NCBI GenBank assembly: GCA_021204335.1
Contig: JAJPZM010000094.1
Span: 1 to 35,613 of the forward strand
Length of the DNA stretch: 35,613 nucleotides
Reading direction: 5' to 3'
Origin: Parabacteroides sp.
GTDB lineage: Bacteria > Bacteroidota > Bacteroidia > Bacteroidales > Tannerellaceae
Each line of letters begins with the position of its first letter. The stretch's first letter is position 1. Below are positions 17,348-25,517 of this stretch, piece by piece. The notes beneath the pieces were generated by a model. The model was not told the origin of the DNA. It saw only the letters and a program-made list of their open reading frames with translations, and searched no databases. Made by a program: the position numbers and the translations under genes.

Positions 17348-18724
17348 ATGAAAAAACAGTTATTACTAGTAGTTGCATCGACAATCCTGTGCGTTTCCTG
17401 CGCACAAAAGAAAGTAACAAACCAGCCTGCCCCATTCGCTCCCGGAGAGTTCAAGGAATGGGCGCAAACGCCACCGATGGGGTGGAACAGTTGGGATTGT
17501 TACGGCCCCACCGTAGAAGAACATGAAGTAAAAGCGAACGCCGATTATATGGCAGACAAGCTGAAAGATTACGGCTGGGAATATGTGGTAGTAGATATCC
17601 GCTGGTTTGTAGAAAACGACAAAGCCGGCGGTTACAACCAGACCGATCCCCGCTACGTCCTGGACGAATACGGACGCTATCAGCCGGCAACCAACCGCTT
17701 CCCTTCCGCCAAAGACGGCAAAGGGTTTAAGGAACTGGCGGATTATGTACATAATAAAGGACTGAAATTCGGTATCCATATTATGCGTGGTATCCCGAAA
17801 GAAGCGGTTGAAAAAAAACTGCCGGTAAAAGGTACCGGGGAGATCACTGCCGACCAGATCTATTCACCCGAACTGCAATGCGAATGGCTGCGGGATAATT
17901 ATACGATCGTTACCGATAAGCCGGGAGCACAGGAATATTACAATTCCATCTTCGAGCTTTATGCTTCATGGGGCGTCGACTTTATCAAAATAGACGACCT
18001 GTCGCGCCCTTACTACCAGGGAGAGATCGAACTGATCCGCCAGGCCATCGACCACTGCGGGCGCCCGATCGTATTGAGCACCTCACCCGGAGAAACACTC
18101 GTACAGAATGCCGAACATGTCAGAAGCCATGCCAATATGTGGCGTATGGTGGACGACGTCTGGGATACATGGCCGCACATCACCCATCTGTTCGACATCG
18201 CCCAGAAATGGTATCCGTATATTGCATCGGGCACCTGGCCCGATTGCGATATGATCCCGCTGGGACGCATCTCCATCCGGGGCGAACGGGGTGAAGACCG
18301 CATGACGCGCCTCAGCCACGACGAACAATATACATTAATGAACCTGTTCTGCATCTTCCGCTCCCCGCTGATGTTCGGCGGAGACCTGCCGAGCAACGAC
18401 GAATTTACTCTATCGCTGCTGACCAATAAAGAGGTACTGAAAATGCATCGGGAAGGAACCGGCGTCCGCCAATTGTTCCAGCAGGACGGCAAGGCGGTCA
18501 TCACGTCAAGAAATGAACAGACAGGAGACGTATATCTGGCGTTGTTCAACCTGAACGATAAAGGCGACAGCCTAATCGAAGTTCCGCTGCAAGAATTGGG
18601 AATAGACGGCGAATGCCAGGTAACGGAAATGTGGAAAGGCCAGCCGGTCGCACAAAAGGGTAAGACCATAAGCACCCGCCTGACACCGCATGCTTCCGCA
18701 TTATATAAGGTATCAATTAAATAA
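17348..18724 (+). CDS. GH27 alpha-galactosidase / beta-L-arabinopyranosidase, lipoprotein
   Basis: A 458-residue lipoprotein (lipobox LCVSC). GH27 marks: TPPMGWNSWDCYGP at the barrel start, a YVVVDIRWF strand, KFGIHIMRGIP, the nucleophile strand DFIKIDD (about residues 210-216), and the acid/base region MWRMVDDVWDTW (about residues 262-273). A short C-terminal beta-sandwich follows (GDVYLALFNLNDKGDS). GH27 enzymes mainly remove terminal alpha-galactose; some members remove beta-L-arabinopyranose from arabinogalactans, which would suit the GH51 and GH43-GH16 genes nearby. Length is normal and the frame intact. Confidence 0.92.
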   Translation: MKKQLLLVVASTILCVSCAQKKVTNQPAPFAPGEFKEWAQTPPMGWNSWDCYGPTVEEHEVKANADYMADKLKDYGWEYVVVDIRWFVENDKAGGYNQTDPRYVLDEYGRYQPATNRFPSAKDGKGFKELADYVHNKGLKFGIHIMRGIPKEAVEKKLPVKGTGEITADQIYSPELQCEWLRDNYTIVTDKPGAQEYYNSIFELYASWGVDFIKIDDLSRPYYQGEIELIRQAIDHCGRPIVLSTSPGETLVQNAEHVRSHANMWRMVDDVWDTWPHITHLFDIAQKWYPYIASGTWPDCDMIPLGRISIRGERGEDRMTRLSHDEQYTLMNLFCIFRSPLMFGGDLPSNDEFTLSLLTNKEVLKMHREGTGVRQLFQQDGKAVITSRNEQTGDVYLALFNLNDKGDSLIEVPLQELGIDGECQVTEMWKGQPVAQKGKTISTRLTPHASALYKVSIK

Positions 18725-18737
18725 TAATCTATTTTTA

Positions 18738-18793
18738 AGACAAAAGAACATATTTAAGATTATTCTTTCTTTTGTTCTTATGTTCTTTTGTCT
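18738..18793 (+). repeat. 14-bp inverted repeat between GH27 and GH51
   Basis: AGACAAAAGAACAT and its exact complement ATGTTCTTTTGTCT, 28 bases apart; an inner copy TTCTTTTGTTCTT adds internal repetition. It lies between the GH27 stop and the GH51 start. It could be a terminator or attenuator of GH27, or a leader structure of GH51. The ORF track's longer GH51 start (18772) falls inside it, another reason to prefer 18820. Confidence 0.6.
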
Positions 18794-18819
18794 CAAATAA
18801 AATCTTTTGTATTTATACA

Positions 18820-21303
18820 ATGAAAAGTATCAAACGAATCGCAGCCGCCGCACTGATTCTATCGGCATGCTTTGTCGTCCCTGCCCGATCGCAGGTAAAG
18901 GGATTGGCTAGCCAGCCGGATTCGGCTTACCTGTTCTCTTATGCAACGCAGAAGGATCATAACCACAACGGTTTACATTTCGCCTGGAGTATCGACCAGG
19001 AAAACTGGCATCGCATCGGGCCGGAACATAGTTTCCTCCGCAGCGATTACGGAAGATGGGGAACCGAGAAAAGAATGCTCTCCCCCTACCTCACCCGCAC
19101 GCCCGACGGCATCTGGCACTGTTACTGGCAACTGAACGAACAACACAAAACGTTCGCCCACTCCGCTTCGACCGACTTGGTCTATTGGGGCAGGCAATCA
19201 TACGACGTGCCGACAATCCCCATCGACCCACAACACGATCGCTGCTCGATCGTCCTCTACGACCAGCCGGAGACAGGTGTCGTTTATAAGGTTGCCTGGA
19301 AAGAGGTCGACAACCTGCTCGCCGCCTGCCAGATGGCCGACTATAAAAACAAACTCTATGACGAAACAACCAAGGAAGACCCCGAACGCTTCGCCAACTT
19401 GAAACCCTTCGAAACGAAAGTCATTGTGAACGGACAGCCGAAGAAGCCGATCTGTGACTTGTTGGTCGGAATCTTTTTCGAAGACATCAACTATGCGGCC
19501 GACGGCGGACTGTATGCTGAGCTGATTCAGAACCGCGACTTCGAATATGCCCTCAGCGACAAGGAAGGCAACGATCCCGACTGGAACAGCCGCAAGGCCT
19601 GGAGCCTGAAAGGCAACACGACCACCTTCGAGATCGACTCGGTGCAGCCCATCCATCTCAACAACCCGCATTATGCCGTACTGAAAACGGACAAGCAGGG
19701 AGCCGCCCTCGTCAACGAAGGCTTCGACGGCATCGCACTCAAATCGGGAGACAAATATAAACTCTCGCTCTTTGCCCGCAGCCTGGAAGGGAAGAACGGC
19801 AAACTGCAAGTGCGCCTGACCAGCAAAGACGGCCGCGTTTACGCCGAAGGCACCACCCGCGGAATATCCGGCGACTGGAAACAACAAACCATCCAGCTAA
19901 CCGCCAAAGGAGACGTAGCCGATGCCCAACTGGAAATCTTCCCTTTGACAGCCGGCACGATTGCCCTGGATATGATCTCCCTTTTCCCCGAAAAGACATT
20001 CAAGAACCGTCCGAACGGCTTGCGTGCCGACCTGGCACAAACGCTTGCCGACATTCATCCTCGTTTCGTCCGCTTCCCCGGCGGTTGCGTGGCGCATGGC
20101 GACGGTTTGAATAATATGTATCGCTGGAAAAACACCATCGGCCCGCTCGAAGCCCGCAAACCGCAACGCAATCTTTGGGGCTATCATCAGACAGCCGGAC
20201 TGGGCTATTTCGAATACTTCCAGTTCTGCGAAGATATCGGAGCCGAGCCTGTTCCGGTCGTTGCCGCCGGCGTGCCTTGCCAGAACTCGGCCTGCAACCA
20301 TCCGAACGGCGGCGGCCAGCAAGGCGGCATCCCGATGTGCGAGATGAACGATTACGTACAGGAAATACTCGACCTGATCGAATATGCCAACGGCGATGTA
20401 AAAACCGAATGGGGACGGAAGCGTGCCGAAGCCGGCCATCCGAAGCCTTTCAACCTGAAATACATCGGCATCGGCAACGAAGACCTAATCACCGACGTTT
20501 TTGAAGAACGCTTCACGATGCTCTTTAACGCCGTCAGGGAAAAGCACCCGGAAATAACCGTTATCGGAACAGTAGGCCCTTATTCCGAAGGCACCGATTA
20601 CGAAGAAGGCTGGGAGCTTGCCAACAAACTAAATGTCCCAATGGTCGACGAACATTACTACCAGAAACCGGGCTGGTTTATCCACAATCAGGATTATTAC
20701 GACAGGTACGACCGCTCGAAATCGAAAGTCTATCTGGGTGAATATGCCGCCCACCTGCCAGGCCGCCCGAACAATATCGAAACAGCCCTGGCGGAAGCCC
20801 TCTACATGACCTCGCTCGAACGCAACGGCGATGTCGTTCACATGAGTTCGTATGCTCCCCTGCTCGCCAAAGAGGGACATACGCAGTGGAGCCCGGATCT
20901 GATCTACTTCAACAACACAGAGGTGAAACCGACCGTTGGCTATTACGTGCAACAACTCTACGGGCAGCATGCCGGCGACGAATATCTGGCCAGCCGAATC
21001 ATCATCCCGGAAAACAACGACGCCGTTCAAAAACGGATTGCCGCATCCGTTGTACGCGACAGCCGCACAAACGACCTGATTGTAAAACTGGTAAACCTGC
21101 TCCCCGTCTCCACCCAAACAAATGTGGTATTGGAAGGCATCCCGAATATCGACCAGCAAGCCACCTCACTTACCCTGAGCGGGAAGCCGGACGACAAGCA
21201 GGCACGCCCCGTAAGCAATACGATCCAAGTATCGAATGATTTTGATGTCAACCTGCCGGCTTATTCGTTTACGGTAATACGGATAAAGATTAGAGATATT
21301 TGA
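18820..21303 (+). CDS. GH51 alpha-L-arabinofuranosidase with an N-terminal propeller-like domain
   Basis: About 827 residues from ATG 18820 (signal peptide MKSIKRIAAAALILSACF, ending ARSQ). The core is GH51: HPRFVRFPGGCVAHGDGLNN, acid/base Glu in KYIGIGNEDL (about residue 552), nucleophile Glu in MVDEHYY (about residue 610), and a C-terminal beta-sandwich (alpha-L-AF_C type). Ahead of it, residues 25-150 (SYATQKDHNHNGLHFAWSID, SPYLTRTPDGIWHCYWQLN) resemble blades of a GH43-like beta-propeller but are too few for a full domain. A beta-sandwich module (residues 240-390) joins the two. It should release alpha-L-arabinofuranose from arabinan, arabinoxylan or arabinogalactan. Confidence 0.92.
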   Translation: MKSIKRIAAAALILSACFVVPARSQVKGLASQPDSAYLFSYATQKDHNHNGLHFAWSIDQENWHRIGPEHSFLRSDYGRWGTEKRMLSPYLTRTPDGIWHCYWQLNEQHKTFAHSASTDLVYWGRQSYDVPTIPIDPQHDRCSIVLYDQPETGVVYKVAWKEVDNLLAACQMADYKNKLYDETTKEDPERFANLKPFETKVIVNGQPKKPICDLLVGIFFEDINYAADGGLYAELIQNRDFEYALSDKEGNDPDWNSRKAWSLKGNTTTFEIDSVQPIHLNNPHYAVLKTDKQGAALVNEGFDGIALKSGDKYKLSLFARSLEGKNGKLQVRLTSKDGRVYAEGTTRGISGDWKQQTIQLTAKGDVADAQLEIFPLTAGTIALDMISLFPEKTFKNRPNGLRADLAQTLADIHPRFVRFPGGCVAHGDGLNNMYRWKNTIGPLEARKPQRNLWGYHQTAGLGYFEYFQFCEDIGAEPVPVVAAGVPCQNSACNHPNGGGQQGGIPMCEMNDYVQEILDLIEYANGDVKTEWGRKRAEAGHPKPFNLKYIGIGNEDLITDVFEERFTMLFNAVREKHPEITVIGTVGPYSEGTDYEEGWELANKLNVPMVDEHYYQKPGWFIHNQDYYDRYDRSKSKVYLGEYAAHLPGRPNNIETALAEALYMTSLERNGDVVHMSSYAPLLAKEGHTQWSPDLIYFNNTEVKPTVGYYVQQLYGQHAGDEYLASRIIIPENNDAVQKRIAASVVRDSRTNDLIVKLVNLLPVSTQTNVVLEGIPNIDQQATSLTLSGKPDDKQARPVSNTIQVSNDFDVNLPAYSFTVIRIKIRDI

Positions 21304-21342
21304 GCTATCCATGCTCCTGTGCTTGACATAGGTATAAAAGAA

Positions 21343-21375
21343 CAGGAGGGTGTGTCTAAGTGACACACCCTCCTG
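21343..21375 (+). terminator. Terminator of the GH51 gene
   Basis: Perfect 14-bp stem CAGGAGGGTGTGTC / GACACACCCTCCTG with a 5-base loop, 40 bases after the GH51 stop; only a weak T-rich stretch follows. It also lies just past the end of the converging toxin remnant, so it may serve both. Confidence 0.85.
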
Positions 21376-21389
21376 CTTCATAATTATTC

Positions 21390-21654
21390 TTATTTTATCC
21401 TATTAATAAGACTATCCGGATCACGACGTGTGTCCCAAATATCCACGATCTCTATTACTTCCTTTTGTTCATTTACATAAATGAATAAGCTTGTAACGTT
21501 CGTGTTCTACAAAACTCCGAAACTTTTGAGGATACTTCTCCAACAAAACTTCGTATTTTCCCATGTAAGGATTTTGGGCAAGGAGCTTATCGGCGACCAA
21601 ATCACTTGCATAACCAAGGGTATTTTTGTTCCATTTTACTGAATACCTCGTTAC
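21390..21654 (-). pseudogene. RelE/ParE-type toxin remnant
   Basis: One frame encodes LAQNPYMGKYEVLLEKYPQK and FRSFVEHERYKL, the middle of RelE/ParE toxins of Bacteroidetes. The next frame carries the end: FIYVNEQKEV, then IVDIWDTRRDPDSL, the typical WDTRRDP finish. One extra base at about 21485-21495 separates them. The N-terminal 25 or so residues and the start codon are absent: the frame merges directly into the end of the antitoxin gene. The toxin is thus broken twice and should be dead. The ORF track lists the first frame as 21469-21699. Confidence 0.72.
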
Positions 21655-21793
21655 TGGGAATACCCTTACCTGCATCGAGTTCGGCAATTGAGTGGTCAAT
21701 CCGGGCGTAAAGTTCTTCCAATGTGTATGGAGAAAACTGTTCCTTTTTTGCCAATTCTCTTTTTTCCGCTTCCAATCTTACATTTGCATCCAT
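21602..21793 (-). CDS. Antitoxin-like protein of the decayed module
   Basis: A 63-residue, strongly charged helical protein (RLEAEKRELAKKEQFSPYTLEEL, later IDHSIAELDAGKGIPSNEVF), ending KMEQKYPWLCK. The DAGKGIP-[ST/H]-[ND]-EV segment followed by a short tail is typical of small antitoxins preceding RelE/ParE genes in Bacteroidetes. It appears intact and has a -7 box upstream. It may remain as an orphan that could neutralise a related toxin elsewhere. Confidence 0.75.
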   Translation of the reverse strand: MDANVRLEAEKRELAKKEQFSPYTLEELYARIDHSIAELDAGKGIPSNEVFSKMEQKYPWLCK

Positions 21794-21820
21794 CTTATTT
21801 CTATTTTAAGGTTTGTGCTA

Positions 21821-21828
21821 CAAACATA
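21821..21828 (-). promoter_or_regulatory. -7 box of antitoxin promoter
   Basis: Minus-strand TATGTTTG, a match to TAnnTTTG, 28 bases before the antitoxin start. Confidence 0.45.
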
Positions 21829-21937
21829 GACAAAATATTCTGCCCCTACAAGTAAAAAAGCATTACAACTGTTTTCATTTCCAACCGGAAAGACTGAAAT
21901 AATAATCATTTGCCTGCCGAATTAATTTTACCAGTCA

Positions 21938-21968
21938 ATTGCGAATTGTCAATAGTTTTCTACCTTTG
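21938..21968 (+). promoter_or_regulatory. Promoter of the nucleotidyltransferase gene
   Basis: ATTG at 21938-21941 (one mismatch to the -33 TTTG), 19 bases, then TACCTTTG at 21961-21968; the ATG follows at 22013. Confidence 0.65.
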
Positions 21969-22012
21969 TGTGCAGAATGAAAAAGACACTATCTAATTAA
22001 AATAAAAGAATT

Positions 22013-22924
22013 ATGAAACCTACATTATTTTTGCTGGCAGCCGGTATGGGCAGCCGTTACGGGGGATTGAAACAGTTGGACGGACTCGGCCCCAATGGTG
22101 AAACAATTATGGATTACTCGATCTATGATGCTATCCAGGCCGGTTTTGGTAAACTCGTATTCGTTATCCGCAAAGACTTCGAACAGGACTTCCGCGATAA
22201 GATCATATCAAAATATGAAGGTCATATTCCCTGCGAACTGGTATTCCAGGCGCTGGATAACCTGCCCGAAGGATTCACCTGCCCGGCAGAACGTACGAAA
22301 CCCTGGGGAACGAACCATGCCGTTATGATGGGTGCCGACGTGATCAAAGAACCGTTTGCCGTTATCAACTGCGACGACTTCTACGGACGCGACTCGTTCC
22401 AGGTAATGGGTAAATTCCTGTCTGCCCTGCCCGACGGTTCTAAAAACACCTACGCCATGGTGGGCTTCCGCGTTGGCAACACATTGAGCGAAAGCGGTAC
22501 GGTTTCACGCGGTATCTGCGGTACGGATGCCAACCAACTGCTGACATCGGTTGTTGAACGCACCAAGATCCAACGCATCGACGGCGAAGTGAAATACATC
22601 GACGACAACGGTGAATGGACGGCAACACCCGACATGACTCCGGTCAGCATGAACTTCTGGGGCTTCACCCCCGATTACTTCGCTTACAGCCAGGAATTCT
22701 TCAAAACATTCCTGAGCGACCCCAAGAACATGGAGAACCTCAAGAGCGAATTCTTCATCCCGTTGATGGTGGATAAACTGATCAGCGACAAGACGGCTAC
22801 CGTAAAAGTGCTGGATACCAACAACAAATGGTTCGGCGTTACTTATCCGGAAGACCGCCAGGAAGTGGTGGACAAAATCCAGGCGTTGGTGGATGCCGGC
22901 GAATATCCTGACAAACTATTTTAA
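22013..22924 (+). CDS. Sugar-phosphate nucleotidyltransferase family protein
   Basis: A 303-residue cytoplasmic protein with the nucleotidyltransferase fold. The N-terminal loop LLAAGMGSRYGGLKQLDGLG (residues 7-26) matches the GxGxR...K motif that binds the nucleoside triphosphate, and VINCDDFYG carries the metal-binding Asp. Such enzymes join a sugar 1-phosphate to UTP, dTTP or GTP to make an activated sugar. The exact sugar cannot be told; members of this subgroup are usually annotated only as nucleotidyltransferase. It is monocistronic, with its own promoter and terminator, and intact. Confidence 0.85.
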   Translation: MKPTLFLLAAGMGSRYGGLKQLDGLGPNGETIMDYSIYDAIQAGFGKLVFVIRKDFEQDFRDKIISKYEGHIPCELVFQALDNLPEGFTCPAERTKPWGTNHAVMMGADVIKEPFAVINCDDFYGRDSFQVMGKFLSALPDGSKNTYAMVGFRVGNTLSESGTVSRGICGTDANQLLTSVVERTKIQRIDGEVKYIDDNGEWTATPDMTPVSMNFWGFTPDYFAYSQEFFKTFLSDPKNMENLKSEFFIPLMVDKLISDKTATVKVLDTNNKWFGVTYPEDRQEVVDKIQALVDAGEYPDKLF

Positions 22925-22937
22925 CAGGTAAACATAT

Positions 22938-22986
22938 AAAAAATCCCGGAAGGAATGCTGTAATCAGTAATTCTTCCGGGATTTTT
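22938..22986. terminator. Bidirectional terminator
   Basis: AAAAATCCCGGAAGGAAT / ATTCTTCCGGGATTTTT stem with flanking A-run and T-run, between the nucleotidyltransferase (+) and the convergent GH43-GH16 gene (-). Confidence 0.93.
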
Positions 22987-23017
22987 TATTCAGTATCCGC
23001 CTAAAGACAATATTCAC

Positions 23018-24415
23018 TTATTGATAAACCCGCACATAATCGATCTCATATTTCATCGGGAAGGCTTCCGGCTCCGGCTCGCCACCGTTTATTCCCCCGA
23101 TTGCCAGATTTAACAAGAAATAATGAGGCTGATGAAACGGATTTGTATGATTGCCTATCTTCCCGTTTATTGTTTTCGACAAAGGGATTTCATTTAACAA
23201 TTCATCATCCTGGTAAAGACGAATATACTCTTTACTCCAGTCCATCCGCCAGATATGGAAAGCATTCGCCCACGCCTTGTCTTTTGCCAGGAAATGACTG
23301 AAAGGGATCTTTTTGCTGTTCCAAATCGCATCATCAGGCGTATCATTGCCCCAGGCTGCGTTAGCCAGGATATGGGGAATCCCACCGATCCGGTAATATT
23401 CCATAATATCGATCTCGCCGTTGGAAGGCCATGGCATCTCCCGGCCTAATGTCCAGATCGCCGGCCAGGCTCCCCCGGCAACGGGAATCCGGGCGCGAAC
23501 TTCAAAACATCCATACAGAAACTCTTTTTTACCGGCTGTATTGATCGATGAAGAGGTATATTCGGCCTGCCTGCGTTCTTCACGCCAATCTTTGCTATCG
23601 GCTTTATATCGGGGATTTACCTTTTGTTCTTTACGTGCCTCGATTACCAAGACTCCGTTCCGGCAATAGGCATTATCGGGTTGATACCATTGATCTTCTT
23701 TATTTCTTACAAATCCATTCTCAAATCCCCACTTGGACGGATCCGGTTTGCCGGTATCATTAAGCTCATCACTCCAAACCAATTTTAAGCTTGCATTTTC
23801 AGTTTCTTTCGCTGACTTATCGAAAACATCCGGCGTCCATGAATCCATCCATTTCAATACAGGCAACCCGTTCTCGAACAGGATAGGAAGCCAGATGTAA
23901 CGGGCATCGGACGGATGCTTCGGCGTCCAGCGATCTGCCATAAAGACAAAGGAGTCTTTTTTTCCGGCGATGGGGAAGATAAATGTACTTTGCGAATGGA
24001 AAGTAAGGGCGGCATCGACTCCGTGGCAAGGGTTCAGATGCTGTTTCCAGGGGCCCCAGATGGAAGGGGCGGAAAAGAGGCGGGCTTCATTCGGATCCCA
24101 ACCGGTACAACCGGAAGTGATCATAAAATAGGTGCCGTCTTTCTTAAAGATGGCAGATGCTTCGTTGTGCCCGCCGGGGAAAAGACGGATATATCGTCCG
24201 GTGTGACTCTGGTAGTCGTCGGTCAACTCGGCTATCTGTAATGTCAGGTTTTCTTCCGACGAATAGATATGATAGGCTTTTCCGTCGTCATCCACATAGA
24301 TGGTCATATCGCACGACATCTGTCCACCCAGGAAGTCCAGGCGGACGAACAGGCCTTCGTTAACGGCTGTCAGCCATTCGGGCGACCACCATTCCTTAAA
24401 ATTGCCGGCCTTCAC
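23018..24415 (-). CDS. GH43-GH16 fusion enzyme: end of GH43 plus GH16 domain
   Basis: A 465-residue frame. Residues 1 to about 190 complete the GH43 propeller started in the upstream frame (MSCDMTIYVDDDGKAYHIYSS, GGHNEASAIFKKDGTYFMI). Then a GH16 domain begins at about residue 215 (LVWSDELNDTGKPDPSKWGF) with the catalytic pattern E334-x-D336-x-x-E339 in GEIDIMEYY, preceded by GGAWPAIWTLG and ending YEIDYVRVYQ. GH16 enzymes are endo-acting on beta-1,3/1,4 galactans or glucans. Start residue VKAGNFKEWW is only the frame opening. It is the last gene of the PUL operon. GH43 and GH16 in one chain would pair exo and endo cleavage. Confidence 0.88.
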   Translation of the reverse strand: MKAGNFKEWWSPEWLTAVNEGLFVRLDFLGGQMSCDMTIYVDDDGKAYHIYSSEENLTLQIAELTDDYQSHTGRYIRLFPGGHNEASAIFKKDGTYFMITSGCTGWDPNEARLFSAPSIWGPWKQHLNPCHGVDAALTFHSQSTFIFPIAGKKDSFVFMADRWTPKHPSDARYIWLPILFENGLPVLKWMDSWTPDVFDKSAKETENASLKLVWSDELNDTGKPDPSKWGFENGFVRNKEDQWYQPDNAYCRNGVLVIEARKEQKVNPRYKADSKDWREERRQAEYTSSSINTAGKKEFLYGCFEVRARIPVAGGAWPAIWTLGREMPWPSNGEIDIMEYYRIGGIPHILANAAWGNDTPDDAIWNSKKIPFSHFLAKDKAWANAFHIWRMDWSKEYIRLYQDDELLNEIPLSKTINGKIGNHTNPFHQPHYFLLNLAIGGINGGEPEPEAFPMKYEIDYVRVYQ

Positions 24416-24942
24416 GCTGAGGGATATTCTTCGGGCATATTTTCCGGCCAGAAACCGGCACAGGGACGGTAGGAATGGACAAAACGGTAAGGGCCTGTCA
24501 CCTTATCGCTCACGGCTACACCCACACGAGCTACGGCATATCCTTTCCCTTTCAGTTCCAGATGGAACCATATGACGTATTTGCCGGTCTTCTTATTATA
24601 GACCACTTTCGGACGCTCCAATATGCAACCGCTTTCAATGTCGCTATAAGAACCATCCGGCATGACAGGCATTGCGATTCCTTCATTCTTCCAATGCACC
24701 AGATCGTTGGAAGAATAGCAGGTGACGCCATCCAGCGCGACACTGGTCGTATCGCTTTTAAACTCGCCAAGCCAATAATAGGTACCGTCGGCATACAGTA
24801 TGCCGCCACCATGGGCATTGACATGGATGCCTTTATCGTCAGGCCATATTTCACCGGGACGTATCTCGCCGACCGGTGTTTGGGAATAACCGCACAAAGC
24901 AGCTAAACCCAGACAACAGGTAAATATAATTTTTCTCATCAT
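24412..24942 (-). CDS. GH43-GH16 fusion enzyme: start of the GH43 domain
   Basis: A 176-residue frame with a signal peptide (MMRKIIFTCCLGLAALCGYSQ). It contains the first half of a GH43 propeller: INAHGG-like HVNAHGGGILYADGTYYWLGE, then LVHWKNEGIAMPV, ERPKVVYNKKTGKYVIWFH. This style is that of GH43 exo-beta-1,3-galactanases (subfamily 24-like), by recall. The frame fails after ENMPEEYPSA; one added base near the CCC at 24423-24425 (minus) would join it to the 465-residue frame, giving about 640 residues. It follows susD after a 116-base gap that holds a nested hairpin. Confidence 0.85.
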   Translation of the reverse strand: MMRKIIFTCCLGLAALCGYSQTPVGEIRPGEIWPDDKGIHVNAHGGGILYADGTYYWLGEFKSDTTSVALDGVTCYSSNDLVHWKNEGIAMPVMPDGSYSDIESGCILERPKVVYNKKTGKYVIWFHLELKGKGYAVARVGVAVSDKVTGPYRFVHSYRPCAGFWPENMPEEYPSA

Positions 24943-24976
24943 GATATAATATAATGATAGTAATTACGCAAAAGGC

Positions 24977-25019
24977 CTTTGCCTGAACGCGCAAAGGGTA
25001 TTTGCGTGAACAGGCAAAG
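24977..25019 (-). terminator. Nested hairpin between susD and GH43-GH16
   Basis: On the minus strand: outer 9-bp stem CTTTGCCTG / CAGGCAAAG, a 4-base internal loop on each side, inner 6-bp stem CGCAAA / TTTGCG and a 5-base loop. It is followed by GGCCTTTTG, so it may partly terminate transcription and lower enzyme expression relative to SusCD, or protect the susCD mRNA end. The remaining spacer has no gene. Confidence 0.65.
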
Positions 25020-25058
25020 AGGGTTAGATAGATGTATAGCGAAGATTCATGCTATTCT

Positions 25059-25517
25059 TTATTTTTCTGCCGGTTGATCGGCTGTGATCGGCCAGTAAGG
25101 ATTCTGGTAGATGGGGGAATCGGTTACGGTAGCACCGTCGGGGGCGGTTACCTGGAACTGTTTCACCATGATCGGTTGCAGATAGTGTGCCATCTTCCAT
25201 CTCAGACCATCGTAGCCGGCCTGTGTGGAGATACGTTCAAACGGACGAAGGTATTCGCTGCGTGACTCGGACGAGACGTTGGATCTATCGGAACCGTCGG
25301 CAACGAGGTCGGTGTACCAGCTCTCCATCGGCGTATTCCAAAGATGCATTCCTTCGGGATGATAGGGTTCCGTCATCATCTGATCCATGGCACGCCAGCG
25401 ACACAGGTCCATGTAACGTAATCCTTCCGCCATCAACTCGCTGCGGCGTTCGCGGCGGATATTGTAAAGTGTAGGGTCTACCAGACGGCCGGCCGAATAA
25501 GCGCCCCAGTCGTTTTT
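25059..25517 (-). CDS. SusD-family protein, C-terminal fragment
   Basis: This frame continues SusD after the break: NDWGAYSAGRLVDPTLYNIR, RERRSELMAEGLRYMDLCRW, then SPIYQNPYWPITADQPAEK. The RRxEL...G.R..DL.RW segment is the best-conserved SusD C-terminal motif. The ORF track shows only the part after ATG 25436. Confidence 0.88.
   Translation of the reverse strand, partial: KNDWGAYSAGRLVDPTLYNIRRERRSELMAEGLRYMDLCRWRAMDQMMTEPYHPEGMHLWNTPMESWYTDLVADGSDRSNVSSESRSEYLRPFERISTQAGYDGLRWKMAHYLQPIMVKQFQVTAPDGATVTDSPIYQNPYWPITADQPAEK

Noticed and set aside
19198-20439. Several long minus-strand ORFs opposite GH51
   Set aside because: Shadow frames of the GH51 gene with no recognisable motifs or starts.
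24967-25025. CRISPR-like repeats between susD and GH43
   Set aside because: Only two short palindromic units with no spacer regularity; better explained as one nested hairpin.
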